Of a stretch of DNA of 64,000 nucleotides, positions 57,701 to 64,000 are shown piece by piece. Each line of letters starts with the position of its first letter. Positions within the stretch are counted from its first letter, which is position 1. The translations under genes and the position numbers were made by a program. The stretch is from Incurvaria masculella (Eukaryota; Arthropoda; Insecta; Lepidoptera; Incurvariidae), in the NCBI GenBank assembly GCA_946894095.1, contig OX335649.1, positions 17,750,001 to 17,814,000 of the forward strand, read 5' to 3'. The notes under the pieces were generated by a model. The model saw only the letters and a list, made by a program, of their open reading frames with translations. It was not told the origin of the DNA and searched no databases.

Positions 57701-57881
57701 TCGGGAGCCGCAAATGGCACTCGTCAAGACATTTAATTAGTTAAAAACTCATAATTTTGTTTGGTTGTTCGCAGGAGAATGTCAAGATACATCGAATAAC
57801 CAGCCACAAACAAGATTATCCACCCACACGTTGATACTATCTACGATGTTTACATTAAATTACATTTTGATACCGAGATGA
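42668..57881 (+). CDS. Secreted Cys-rich arthropod protein, 12-exon gene (whole span)
   Basis: Twelve coding exons: 42668-42728, 44141-44279, 44857-44921, 48425-48563, 49054-49166, 50419-50553, 51930-52055, 52920-53139, 54730-54875, 55301-55711, 57013-57243, 57775-57881. All have GT donors and AG acceptors, phases agree at every junction, and the total is 1893 nt (630 residues plus TGA). Residues 1-20 form a hydrophobic signal peptide. The mature part starts CVFPPRWAGRWFQSG. Many paired Cys, five N-x-S/T sites, a basic stretch near 431-435 (RRKRK), a furin-type RSKR at 474-477, and a C-terminal hydrophobic tail (THTLILSTMFTLNYILI) suggest an extracellular, possibly proteolytically matured and GPI-anchored protein. 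The motifs CVFPPRW, KGCHRC, TFCHPREL, YRCFVYEK and ECPYSGKYE recall a conserved insect family that I believe Pfam holds as DUF7042-DUF7045; that assignment is from memory and unverified. Function unknown. Three introns carry splice-acceptor arrays. Confidence 0.88.
43090..44140 (+). repeat. Acceptor array 1 in intron 1 (~125-bp units)
   Basis: About eight degenerate tandem units precede exon 2. Each has a pyrimidine-AG-GTT junction followed by a diverged copy of the first ~95 nt of exon 2. Exon-like starts lie at 43197, 43313, 43438, 43583, 43633, 43758, 43884 and 44010 (the last has lost its AG). The shared tail resembles the exon text ending CGAGGGGGACCGACTG. Unit copies carry stops (for example TCG TAG), so they are not alternative coding exons. 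Three neighbouring units are 125-126 bp apart. Confidence 0.8.
44141..44279 (+). CDS. Exon 2: N-terminal module with CVFPPRW and WFQSG motifs
   Basis: Acceptor ttgttcgcag|GTTGCGTG; donor GACGA|gtgagt. It encodes residues 21-67, including CVFPPRWAGRWFQSGV, a GKCLSSEG loop and GDKFIIVDE. The exon is phase 1 in, phase 2 out. The preceding intron contains about eight decayed copies of this acceptor plus roughly the first 95 nt of the exon. Confidence 0.88.
44857..44921 (+). CDS. Exon 3: CHRC motif, VLQYKE
   Basis: Short 65-nt exon. Acceptor catttcag|AAAAGGG, donor GAAA|gtgagt. It reads E-KGCHRCVVMHQKHINVLQYKE. Phase 2 in and phase 1 out fit exons 2 and 4 exactly, and the joined protein reads VVDEKGCHRC and QYKETFCHPREL. 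Confidence 0.85.
44981..45184 (-). repeat. SINE body fragment in intron 3
   Basis: Minus-strand body with gcaagttcca-like decay: gggaactaggttccatccc, gaactggatgtaaaatacgg, gccccggcgggagtaaccc. No head. Confidence 0.65.
45930..45995 (-). repeat. SINE body fragment in intron 3
   Basis: ttacctcgtaagtaatgaag and acatggaatccgaaccacga match the head/body junction of the 5S-headed type. Confidence 0.5.
46280..46562 (+). repeat. Same repeat, copy 9, in intron 3
   Basis: Degraded start aaaaaccggctaagttcgag, end cgggtacggaaccctaaaaa. Confidence 0.75.
46839..47165 (+). pseudogene. Relic duplicate of exon 4, split by a MITE
   Basis: 46839-46892 matches the 5' part of exon 4 (CGTTCCGCCACCCACGCGAA and on to GTGATCACAGGCG). 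47072-47160 matches the 3' part (CTACTCCATAATTCGGGAGG, then GCCCTGCCCGCTCGATG, ending ATACAATACG). The two halves are separated by an inverted-repeat element at 46893-47075. The acceptor has changed from gttgcag to gttgcac, and there are small indels, so it should be dead. Confidence 0.8.
46893..47075. repeat. MITE family A, copy 2, inside the relic exon
   Basis: cagcaggcctattcctggaa at the left, ggaattccaggaatagacct then gctg at the right. Same family as 27570-27802, with shared interior (gaaaatcgctttgaa, aaagcggttttc). Confidence 0.85.
47166..48424 (+). repeat. Acceptor array 2 in intron 3 (~114-bp units)
   Basis: Eleven tandem units each contain gttgcag followed by YKTTCTGCCACC and the first ~30 nt of exon 4, then an AT-rich intronic spacer (CATCTTGACATGCTATAAA and so on). 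Exon-like starts are at 47181, 47295, 47409, 47523, 47637, 47751, 47860, 47973, 48085, 48199 and 48312; the twelfth start, 48425, is the true exon 4. Spacing is 114 bp with a few 109-113 bp units. Each decoy would read FCHPRELLFLLTYYTM and hit a stop about 25 codons in. Confidence 0.92.
48425..48563 (+). CDS. Exon 4: FCHPRELLPLL, ITGDALLYSMF
   Basis: Acceptor cgttgcag|CGTTCTGCC, donor AATCG|gtaagt. It encodes T-FCHPRELLPLLCTLITGD and on through ALLYSMFRESAAAVPCPL to FTYNR (about residues 89-135). The exon is strongly GC-rich in an AT-rich intron. Eleven tandem partial copies of its acceptor and first ~30 nt, and one nearly full relic exon, lie upstream in intron 3. Confidence 0.9.
48665..48776. 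repeat. 28-bp tandem repeat, 4 units, in intron 4
   Basis: Four units of atcggaactttcgagcggca plus tgattctg start at 48665, 48693, 48721 and 48749, about 100 bp after the exon 4 donor. The last unit decays into a TTCCGCTCGGAA palindrome. Confidence 0.85.
49054..49166 (+). CDS. Exon 5: GHGDCKSPVSSIESC
   Basis: Acceptor ttgtttccag|AGGCCACGG, donor TACAG|gtcact. It encodes RGHGDCKSPVSSIESCTEES and a second Cys-containing segment ending HGSEST. Phase 2 in, phase 1 out. Confidence 0.88.
49167..50418 (+). other. Intron 5
   Basis: AT-rich; no repeat or coding signal recognised. Confidence 0.7.
50419..50553 (+). CDS. Exon 6: LECLATWKEG to YRCFVYEK
   Basis: Acceptor cccttgcag|TGGAGG, donor CATAG|gttaga. 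It encodes VEELECLATWKEGSLRFLVG followed by a segment ending DRYRCFVYEKTNSIG. The YRCFVYEK motif is one of the clearest family signatures. Confidence 0.88.
   Translation, partial: WRNWSAWRRGRRAASGSWWGRCTTTTPRATKTATDASSTKRPTA
50554..51929 (+). other. Intron 6
   Basis: Apart from the SINE at 50803-51085 this is AT-rich intronic sequence. The short ORF at 51110-51328 shows no recognisable domain. Confidence 0.7.
50803..51085 (-). repeat. Degenerate SINE body in intron 6
   Basis: Minus-strand copy of the shared SINE body: ggaactgaacatggattgc at the tail, then acccgggtgggattaacctt and the gttttacatggaatccgaac block. The head is lost. Confidence 0.65.
51930..52055 (+). CDS. Exon 7, donor hit by a LINE insertion
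   Basis: Acceptor caatcgcag|CGTCACC; donor AGAGAG|gtcagt. It encodes ASPGVVKEPGDGVEYRVAQS, then GDATCNGLFSATEGSRTMAL and KR. The last exon bases and the donor GT lie inside a 14-bp direct repeat (52044-52057 and 52305-52318) that flanks a retroelement fragment. A second potential donor, GAGAG|gtaggt, follows at 52317. Using it would add 261 nt containing an in-frame stop at 52166-52168. Confidence 0.85.
52058..52304 (-). pseudogene. LINE (RTE-like) reverse transcriptase C-terminal fragment in intron 7
   Basis: On the minus strand this reads LRVAKLKWQWAGHVSRRDDD, then a segment with GRPAARCDDEIK and GEEWRKIGEAYVQQWT. That is the C-terminal tail of a non-LTR endonuclease/reverse transcriptase common in Lepidoptera. 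It is flanked by a 14-bp direct repeat, CCCTCAAGAGAGGT (52044-52057, 52305-52318), which is the target-site duplication. The element 3' end carries a short (TGAC)n-like tail at 52058-52066 next to the exon 7 donor. Confidence 0.8.
52920..53139 (+). CDS. Exon 8: glycosylated segment with three sequons
   Basis: Acceptor tgattgcag|TGTCGG, donor CATTG|gttagt. It encodes VSVNFKCRFPSWMTFSAHWH through HCVNIKASSPSGNS to AHWQHH. Three N-glycosylation sequons (NYS, NAT, NQT) sit within about 20 residues. Phase 1 in, phase 2 out; the split codon TG|C gives Cys. Confidence 0.9.
53440..53868 (+). pseudogene. CR1/Jockey-type reverse transcriptase 3' fragment in intron 8
   Basis: It reads YKNRFNALGLTTLDERRHRG, then DLIETFKILNGLYDVPN, ERLRGHSLKLNQ and ARKHFIT, followed after a frameshift by a WNKLPLELIS-like stretch. 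This is the typical C-terminal end of CR1/Jockey-like reverse transcriptases. It ends in (AAAT)n at about 53850-53868, a plausible element tail. It lies in the sense orientation in the host intron. Confidence 0.7.
53936..54030 (-). repeat. tRNA-like SINE head in intron 8
   Basis: On the minus strand it shows an A-box-like GGTAGCTCAATAGTTAAC and a B-box GGTTCGAGTCTCGCC, about 60 bp apart as in a tRNA. The anticodon arm is not credible, so I call a SINE head rather than a tRNA gene. Confidence 0.5.
54031..54729 (+). other. Distal part of intron 8
   Basis: AT-rich; nothing recognised between the tRNA-like repeat and exon 9. Confidence 0.6.
54730..54875 (+). CDS. Exon 9: VSRYVCVVMYRRD
   Basis: Acceptor gttcacag|CGTGAGCC, donor CGTAG|gtcagt. 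It encodes C-VSRYVCVVMYRRDAYIAEL and a segment ending APYVTLVG, with one more Cys in DDACAPHH. The exon is very GC-rich. Phase 2 in, phase 1 out. Confidence 0.88.
55301..55711 (+). CDS. Exon 10: CPYSGKYE, basic linker, RSKR site
   Basis: Longest coding exon (411 nt). Acceptor ttttttcag|CGAGCA, donor CACAG|gtatga. It starts ASNPESKECPYSGKYEITGI. A long polar, basic linker follows, with RRKRKHENDESKHNRR (about residues 431-446) and a furin-type RSKR at 474-477. The end is again Cys-rich (CRSD, GCNAV, SACDNKDIVTG). AT-richer codon use than its neighbours in the linker suggests weaker constraint there. Confidence 0.88.
56212..57012 (+). repeat. Acceptor array 3 in intron 10 (~152-bp units)
   Basis: Five tandem units precede the real exon 11, each with ctgtttcag|CGTACACGTGCC, about 115 nt of exon-like sequence, then ACAAGAGACCACAGGCTGCG and the next acceptor. 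Starts are 56255, 56406, 56558, 56710 and 56861; the true exon starts at 57013. Units are 151-152 bp and nearly identical, so this array is young. No strong donor ends the partial exons. Read-through from each start is out of frame, or, from 56710, meets a stop at 56967-56969. Confidence 0.92.
57013..57243 (+). CDS. Exon 11: YTCHGGWYEDGTSF; last copy of an acceptor array
   Basis: Acceptor tctgtttcag|CGTACACG, donor AATATTG|gtaatt. It encodes AYTCHGGWYEDGTSFLITTP, then ARRYCFLYRESRGALHF and a region ending FFNATNIG (about residues 519-595). This is the only one of six near-identical acceptor/exon-start copies that runs on into a complete exon. Phase 1 in, phase 1 out. Confidence 0.88.
57775..57881 (+). 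CDS. Exon 12: C-terminal hydrophobic tail and stop
   Basis: Acceptor tgttcgcag|GAGAATG; TGA at 57879-57881. It reads GECQDTSNNQPQTRLS followed by THTLILSTMFTLNYILIPR. A polar spacer followed by a C-terminal hydrophobic run is typical of GPI-anchor signals, though it could also be a short membrane anchor. An AATAAA at 58173 is a candidate poly(A) signal. Confidence 0.8.
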
Positions 57882-58508
57882 TTTTCATACTGAGATTCAT
57901 ATAATATTTTTAATGTTAAAGCAATCGTAATATTATTAGATAATCCAAAGTTAATATTATTTAATATTGTAGTGCTGTTGGCTTTCATAATCGTTAAATC
58001 CAATCCATTAACCGAGCACATACCTATTTCAGATGTCTTTACTTCTTCCGTTTATAGCTAAACATATGTCTTAATTTTCAACATATGTTTTTTCTCTCCC
58101 TCTGAACTATGTAAATTACCCACTTGTATAAGAGTATATTCCTTATTTTTCCACCATCCCTAATCACCTAAAAATAAAATAAGATTATATGTAAATTAAG
58201 TACATACATAATACATTTTGTACCTATAAAATAATGCAAAACAAAACATTCGCGTACCTAAATAGATAGCCCCAATTTACAAGTTTTCTAAGAGCTTAAA
58301 ATATATTATATTTCTTCATTTTACTTACTTAGATTACCTACCTACTCTGTTGATTTGACGTAACGTTTTTTAGGCAGAAACATAAATCATCAAAATTGCC
58401 TGCAATCTTACCCTAGAATTTTTCTGTCGAAGGACACAATATCAAAACCATGTTATGCATTTCTTACTTCATCTGACTATGTTTATAAATGTATGTTTTC
58501 GTTACTTC
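57882..58508 (+). other. 3' UTR and flank of the host gene
   Basis: AT-rich, with AATAAA at 58173-58178 as the candidate poly(A) signal. No further coding signal. Confidence 0.5.
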
Positions 58509-58728
58509 ATGTTTCGGAACCCATGTTGGCACCCTTCTCTGCTTACTAGGTGCTAGGGTTAATCCCGCCCGTGTTGGTACCATCACATTCAACAAAATAT
58601 TGTTTAAATGATTTTATTTCATGGAACGCATGGTATTTCCACCTACTATCATTTTATCCCAACACACCGCATGGGAACTAGGTGCCATGTCAGGACAATC
58701 CTAATACAAATTGAACAGCCACATTGAA
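58508..58728. repeat. Two SINE body fragments in opposite orientation
   Basis: A + piece at 58540-58600 (aggtgctagggttaatcccg) and a minus piece at about 58625-58728 (caacacaccgcatgggaact). Confidence 0.6.
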
Positions 58729-59463
58729 AGGAGCCTTTAAAATTGATTACTGCCTCACAGTACTGTGTGTGGTGTGTGCAGAACCGCGTTTGTTAGTGCT
58801 ACAAAACCACCACATTACCACCAAATTACCACCACGTTTCATGTCAAACCAAGAGTAGTGTTCCCGGTGCATCCCATCTTATCTTAATTATTGAAATCAA
58901 CCATTATTTTAAATGTTTCACAAATACACATAATCCCAATTATTCCAACTAGATATTTGCTCCCACTTGATACAATTTAAGGAATTTAGTTTTAATTGTC
59001 ATAGTAAGAAAGAATAGCTTAGGTAGGGCAGAAAGAAAGAAAATAAGTAAACTGGTTGTGAATTAATTGCTGTTTCTTGTTGAAGAATGCTTGTTTATGT
59101 CGATGGGTGAATTTTAGGTGTATTTATTTATAAATGCAACTTGAAATGTACTTGTATGTAAGTATAGTTGGCACATTTGTTAGCATTACATGTGTAAAAA
59201 ATTACATAATACAATAAGAGCCATTTGAATAGTCGTAGTTACTTTATCAATACTCCCCATTTCGGTAGGAAAATGTTCATGATCTATGAAATAAAACGTC
59301 TTAACCAATTTGTACTGACATTTAAATTCACATCGGTGAATAGAGAGGGCGAGAAATTTTGCAACAAAAACACAAAGATGTTACAATTCTACGACGCATA
59401 ATAGGGTCACCCACAATCAAAGGTTCCAGCTGAAGGATATCTGCAGATGTTTGCAATAATAAT
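58729..59463. other. No gene recognised
   Basis: AT-rich; nothing seen. Confidence 0.5.
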
Positions 59464-59802
59464 ATACAGCGTGTTTCGGGATATGTAGCGGAAACTTCGG
59501 GAATATTAATTTATTGAATGGAAAACTTACAGCTAATTTGAATAAATAAGACAGTGTAAAAGGAAAAAATAAACACAAAAACCGTAATTAAGCATACAAT
59601 TAAGCATTTCTATGCTATTTCATTTTCTATTTATATTTATAAGATAAATCCTTATCACTCATATCGAAATTCCGATGATTTTTTTTGCGGTTCTGTTAAA
59701 CTCACCGGAAATAATTTTTGGGTACAGCGGTTTTTATTCCTTTAATATTGAGTACTTTCTATTCGCGAAATATCTGCTACCTATCTCGAAACACGCTGTT
59801 TA
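59464..59802. repeat. MITE family G (ACAGCGTGTTTCG ends)
   Basis: acagcgtgtttcgggatatg and atctcgaaacacgctgt form inverted ends 339 bp apart. Confidence 0.75.
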
Positions 59803-60081
59803 GGGTTGACTAATCAAAAAACAACTAGCAACATTAATTTGCAATTATTAAAAAACAGACACACACAGTTTTATTTAAGGTGGAAACAAGATTCACGAAT
59901 TGGCCATTTAGGAATCAGAATCGCGTGGCAGATACCGTTGAATGCATGGAAGATACCTCATTACTTTCCGCGCTGTAAAAAACATTAAATATAATACCTA
60001 ACATACCTAATTTTTTAATATTCAAAGAAAAGCTTCATACAGACCAGAAAGGAAATCATAGTACATTTTAGTACCTATGTC

Positions 60082-60205
60082 ACTCAGTCAGCGTGTTTGC
60101 GTCCACTGCTGGACATACGCCTCTCCAATTTTTCTCTAGTCCTCCCGGCCCTCAGCGGGACAGAATCACTACTTTCCACCGACGCACTTGATGTCGTCTT
60201 CTTCC
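60082..60205 (-). pseudogene. RTE-like LINE 3'-terminal fragment
   Basis: Same 3' end as the intron 7 insertion: shares tccactgctggacatacgcc and ctctccaatttttctctag with 52078-52110. Too short to code. Confidence 0.65.
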
Positions 60206-61508
60206 AATAGCTGGTACAATATGAACATTAATGATTAGATTAGGGCCTTGTTAGTAGTTAGTAGGATTGTGTATGTAGATACATGCAAACCAGTTATTTT
60301 GTACATTAAAAATACTTTTTAAAAGTATACCTTTCCATAACTGCTTGTATTCTCTTTTGAAGGCTAACTTTTGGAAGCAATATTGTGTTTCAAGTTTCGG
60401 GATTTATCATTAGTTGCTCGATTGGTACAGGAGTACCAATATCAGAGATCACGACTGTTTTTGAGAGATTGTAAAATAATTGATAATTTCTGTAGATTAT
60501 GTCTGTTTTATTAAATTTAAACTATCATTATTTTGTAATGGTAAGAATTCTGTACATAATTTGCTCATTTGTGCGTATAGGTATTTTTTTTTTTGTTTAA
60601 ACTATTCTGTTTTTGTAATTTCTTTTAGAGTAAATAATTCTACTAAATTCTTTAAGTAAGGGGTTTAGGGTGCCGAGTTTCTCAGGAATCCTTATAATTT
60701 CACCATGCCGGATTTTCAAAATGCTTATTTTATTATTATTGTTATTTATTAATATGATTTTTTGTTTGACTTGATTTAGTCTCATCATTATACATCCGCT
60801 TTTAAAGTAAAAATTGTTCTGCCTCATTTAGTTTTTAATAAAAATACAAATCCCAATTTAAATAAAAAATATTGATATCGAATATCAATAGAAATAAAAC
60901 AAACCAGCTGTTATTATAGGTAACCATGGTTACTTCGTCGATAGTCTTTTGTTTCGAATTAAAGTTTGTAAACCACATCTCAACTTCCGCATTTGACACC
61001 AATCGAAATATACGCAATAATTTACGGGTGTCATTTCTCGGAACCCTTAGTTTATGTGAGTTGAACTCACATAATCGTATGACTTATTATTTTTTATCTT
61101 TAAATTGAGTTTAATCTAGATATTTGTACATCAAGCTGTACATAAATAGACACTTTTTTTTGAGATTTGATTTGAGTTGAAAATTAAAATAGAAATTGTA
61201 TTCTTAAATAAATAAGATGGTGATATTTCTATACCTTTTTCAAAATATATGGCAACTTTTGAATTTTATGGTCACTGGACAAAACATTTTTACATTAAGT
61301 AGGTATCACGGTGAAAGTTTTTACTAAATTCATATCAACTGATTCATCATAATTTTCACTAAGTATCTAATTTCAATTCATATTCGTTTTCTGATGCTTT
61401 AAATGTTTTATTACGAATTGTATGTTATTATGTAACTAGCAATTTATGAACTGCAAAAAAATGGTGTCAATAATTTTTTCTACTTCAGATTGGCAAAATT
61501 TTATAAAT
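60206..61508. other. No gene recognised
   Basis: AT-rich; nothing seen. Confidence 0.5.
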
Positions 61509-62789
61509 ATTGGTTGGGGAAAAAGTTTCTTCGCATTTTTTAAGAAAATTCAAAACATTTTTTAATATGGTTTATTTACATTTAACTAAAGTATGTAGGT
61601 ACCATTTTGTTCGATAACTTTTTGCCATCTTGTAGGTAGGGACATGATCCCATTGCTATAGAAATATTGGGACTTCTGATCAATATACCGCGACAAGTGG
61701 TTTTGGCAGTCCTCTCGTGATGTTAACCTGACACTGCCTAAAGAATTCTGAAGAGACCTAAACAGGTGGAAATCTGAAGGTGCAAGGTCAGGACTATACG
61801 GCGGATGCATTAACACCTCCCAGCCAAACTCTCTTAGTTTTTGCTGAGTGGCTAAAGATGTGTGAGGTCTAGCGTTATCATGATGAAAAACCACACCCCT
61901 TCTGTTGATTAATTCCGGCCGCTTTCTCTCAACTTCTTGCTTTAATCTCATCAGTTGTTTGCAGTAGAGTTCAGAATCGATGGTCCTGCCTGGTGGTAAC
62001 AGCTCATAATGAATAATGCCCTTCCAATCCCACCACACACACAGCATCACCTTGTTGCGAGTTAACCCGGGTTTCGCCACAGTCTGTGAAGCTTGACCGG
62101 CCTTTGACCACGACCTTTATCGCACGTTCTTGTCGTACGTGATCCACTTTTCATCACCAGTTATCAGCTTCTTCAAAAATGGTTCGGTTTCATTACGTCG
62201 TAATAAAGAATCACAAATGAGTACACGGTTCATTAGGTTTCTTTCAGCGAGCTCGTGAGGTACCCAAATATCGAGCTTTTTTGTGTACCCAGTTTTTTTC
62301 AAATGCGCCAAAACAGTTTTGTGGTCAATTCCTAGTTCTTCAGCTGAGTAACTACTGATATGCCGATCTTGCTCCACTTTTTCAAAAATGGCATCCATTT
62401 TATCCGTAATAGGGCGACCAGAGCGACGTGCATCTTTGACATCAAAATTTCCGGATTGAAAACGCTTAAACCAAATTTGTGCTACTCTCACAGACACTGC
62501 ACTAGGTCCATAAACATCGCAAATTTTTTTCGCGGCTTGCGTTGCATTTTTACCTTTTTTGTAGTAAAATTTTAAAATGTATCGAATTTCTTCATTAGAT
62601 TCACTCATTTTGACAGTACGAAAAACAAATGAGAATCACACATTTTCCTAATTTGAATTTGGAATTATGTTCTTTAAAATTTAAACTTTCAATGATACCA
62701 AAACCAGCCAGATACAAATAGTATAGCCAAAGAGATTTTATTACAAGTTCATACATACTATAATGCGAAAAGACTTTTTCCCCGACCTA
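61509..62789 (-). mobile_element. Full-length mariner element
   Basis: Inverted ends GGTTGGGGAAAAAGTTTCTT (left) and, read inward from the right, GGTCGGGGAAAAAGTCTTTT. Length is about 1.28 kb, normal for mariner. It contains one transposase frame on the minus strand. TA-rich flanks fit TA target insertion. Confidence 0.88.
61586..62608 (-). pseudogene. mariner transposase with one nonsense codon
   Basis: From the ATG at 62608 it encodes a helix-turn-helix region (IRYILKFYYKKGKNATQAAK, then RRSGRPITDK), WVPHEL, and the first catalytic Asp in ITGDEKWITYD. An in-frame TAA at 62117-62119 follows YDKNVR, and the same frame continues RSWSKAGQASQTVAKPG. The second and third catalytic Asp are in CVWWDWKGIIHYELL or HHDNARPH, and PPYSPDLAPSDFHLF. 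Total about 340 residues, the usual mariner length. One substitution (an A-to-T change in a Lys codon would do it) appears to have killed it. Confidence 0.88.
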
Positions 62790-63734
62790 TTATATATTTG
62801 CATCAATAGTATTATGTTGTAGAATAAAATAATTTCCGTTTATTGTAGTTCAAAATGAAAGTTTTTCCTACGTTTTTATTACTCTCGAGAGTAAATACTT
62901 TTTGTCCTGATTTTTTTCTGTGCGTAAAGATGCTTTGTGCTAATTTTAAAGTTTGTCTAAGAACTTTATTGTTAAATCAATGGATTAACACATGTAATAA
63001 TTTTATTACTAAATGTTATTATTACGATACATACATTGAGTCATTATAACCCACGTTGAATAAACATTTGGCCGACTGACCGTTACCATATAGACCCTTA
63101 TGCAGATATTTCGAACTACTTTTGGAAGTTTTTTTTAATAGGACATGGATGGCTAATACCAAACCTACTGTCATAATACCCCTGATGATGTCACCCTTAG
63201 ACTATTAATGACTTAAAGAAGATGGAAACACAGGTGAATGTTGCATAAAATCGATTAGTGCCTACGGGGCCACAGTTTTCAGTTTTCCAACATTTAAATA
63301 AATATTTTTAAGAAATTATAAATATTACATGTTCCACTTGCTTAGGTACTATGCAAAATCCAAGTTCTTGTGGAGTCACCGTGAACCATAGTATTAATAC
63401 ATGAATGGCATTGATAGGTTTGTTTACTCTTATAACTGTTAATTTCATGTGTTTATGAAATCCATTTTTTTTTAAATAGTAACCATACTAAGCAAAGACA
63501 TTACTTTTTTCAATGAATGTATATGTAATATATGTACAATCAACCGTGAGGCAACTATACAACTACGATTATAAAGTAGTTCTCTTTTGCAGCTGTGTCC
63601 TTCATCACGGTCGATACATATATTCGTCTTAGTAGCTGACTTGCCTAAGATATGCAAAATCTTCCATGCACATTACAAATTAATTAAACCTGGTTTTTTT
63701 ATGGATTCAATTAGTTTAGTCTAATAATTAGTAT
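62790..63734. other. No gene recognised
   Basis: AT-rich; only the SINE scrap at 63132. Confidence 0.5.
63132..63170 (-). repeat. SINE tail fragment
   Basis: ttttaataggacatggatgg followed by ctaataccaaacc. Confidence 0.5.
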
Positions 63735-63884
63735 CTTTTTCACCATGTGCTGATTAGATTAATCGACACATAAGCAGACTCTCTCTTCCCATCTCGCAAA
63801 CAATACCAGTACAAGATAATCAGCACTATAGTAATAAAGGCCCTTTAAGTGTCGATTAAGATGAATCAGCACTTGGTGAAAAGG
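63735..63884. repeat. MITE family B, copy 3, intact
   Basis: ctttttcaccatgtgctgat and atcagcacttggtgaaaag are inverted ends. An inner pair, ttaatcgacac and gtgtcgattaa, also matches. Confidence 0.8.
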
Positions 63885-64000
63885 AAACTTAGTAAAAAAA
63901 ATGCACATATGTCACAATAATACTGTTATATATATGTCTTCATTATCAGTTTATTGAAAAGATCGTATGAAAGAAAAATTACAGAAACTTCATAAATTCT

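Overview
This window is nuclear DNA from a moth or butterfly (Lepidoptera). The evidence is spliced introns, an AT-rich background, and many dispersed repeats typical of lepidopteran genomes: about nine copies of the CCGGCCAAGTGCGAGTCGG repeat with its GGAC/CCGT microsatellite, a small Helitron, mariner, hAT, CR1-type and R2/R4-type retroelements, SINEs, and a large set of short inverted-repeat elements (MITEs). No rRNA genes, functional tRNA genes, CRISPR arrays or bacterial operons are visible.

There is one convincing host gene, on the + strand from 42668 to 57881. I reconstructed twelve coding exons by splice sites and phase. They join into one open frame of 1893 nt (630 residues plus stop). 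The product looks like a secreted, Cys-rich, N-glycosylated protein. It has a signal peptide, an N-terminal CVFPPRWAGRWFQSG module, an RSKR furin-type site and a hydrophobic C-terminal tail that may be a GPI signal. It resembles a conserved arthropod family known only by DUF-type domains; its function is unknown to me.

The most unusual signal is in this gene. Three introns (1, 3 and 10) each carry a tandem array made from the 3' splice site plus the start of the next exon: about 8 degenerate units of about 125 bp before exon 2, 11 units of about 114 bp before exon 4, and 5 nearly identical units of about 152 bp before exon 11. In every case only the last copy continues into the intact exon. 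Upstream of the second array lies a nearly complete relic copy of exon 4, split by a MITE. In addition, a LINE fragment has landed exactly on the exon 7 splice donor and duplicated it in a 14-bp target-site duplication.

Layout: 1-14900 is SINEs, lepidopteran repeats, MITEs and a transposase relic; 14906-17181 is a decayed hAT element with a perfect 8-bp target duplication; 18475-19990 is a 5'-truncated CR1-like element lying tail to tail with an R2/R4-type element (about 20005-24500, minus strand) whose single frame is broken by one TAA; 25917-26747 is a Helitron; 27000-42450 is mostly repeats and noncoding sequence; 42668-57881 is the host gene; 57882-64000 is 3' flank with MITEs and a full-length mariner (61509-62789) broken by one nonsense codon.

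The two SINE types share one body and tail but have different pol III heads, one tRNA-like and one derived from 5S rRNA, which suggests head exchange. All homology statements come from reading motifs; no database search was run.
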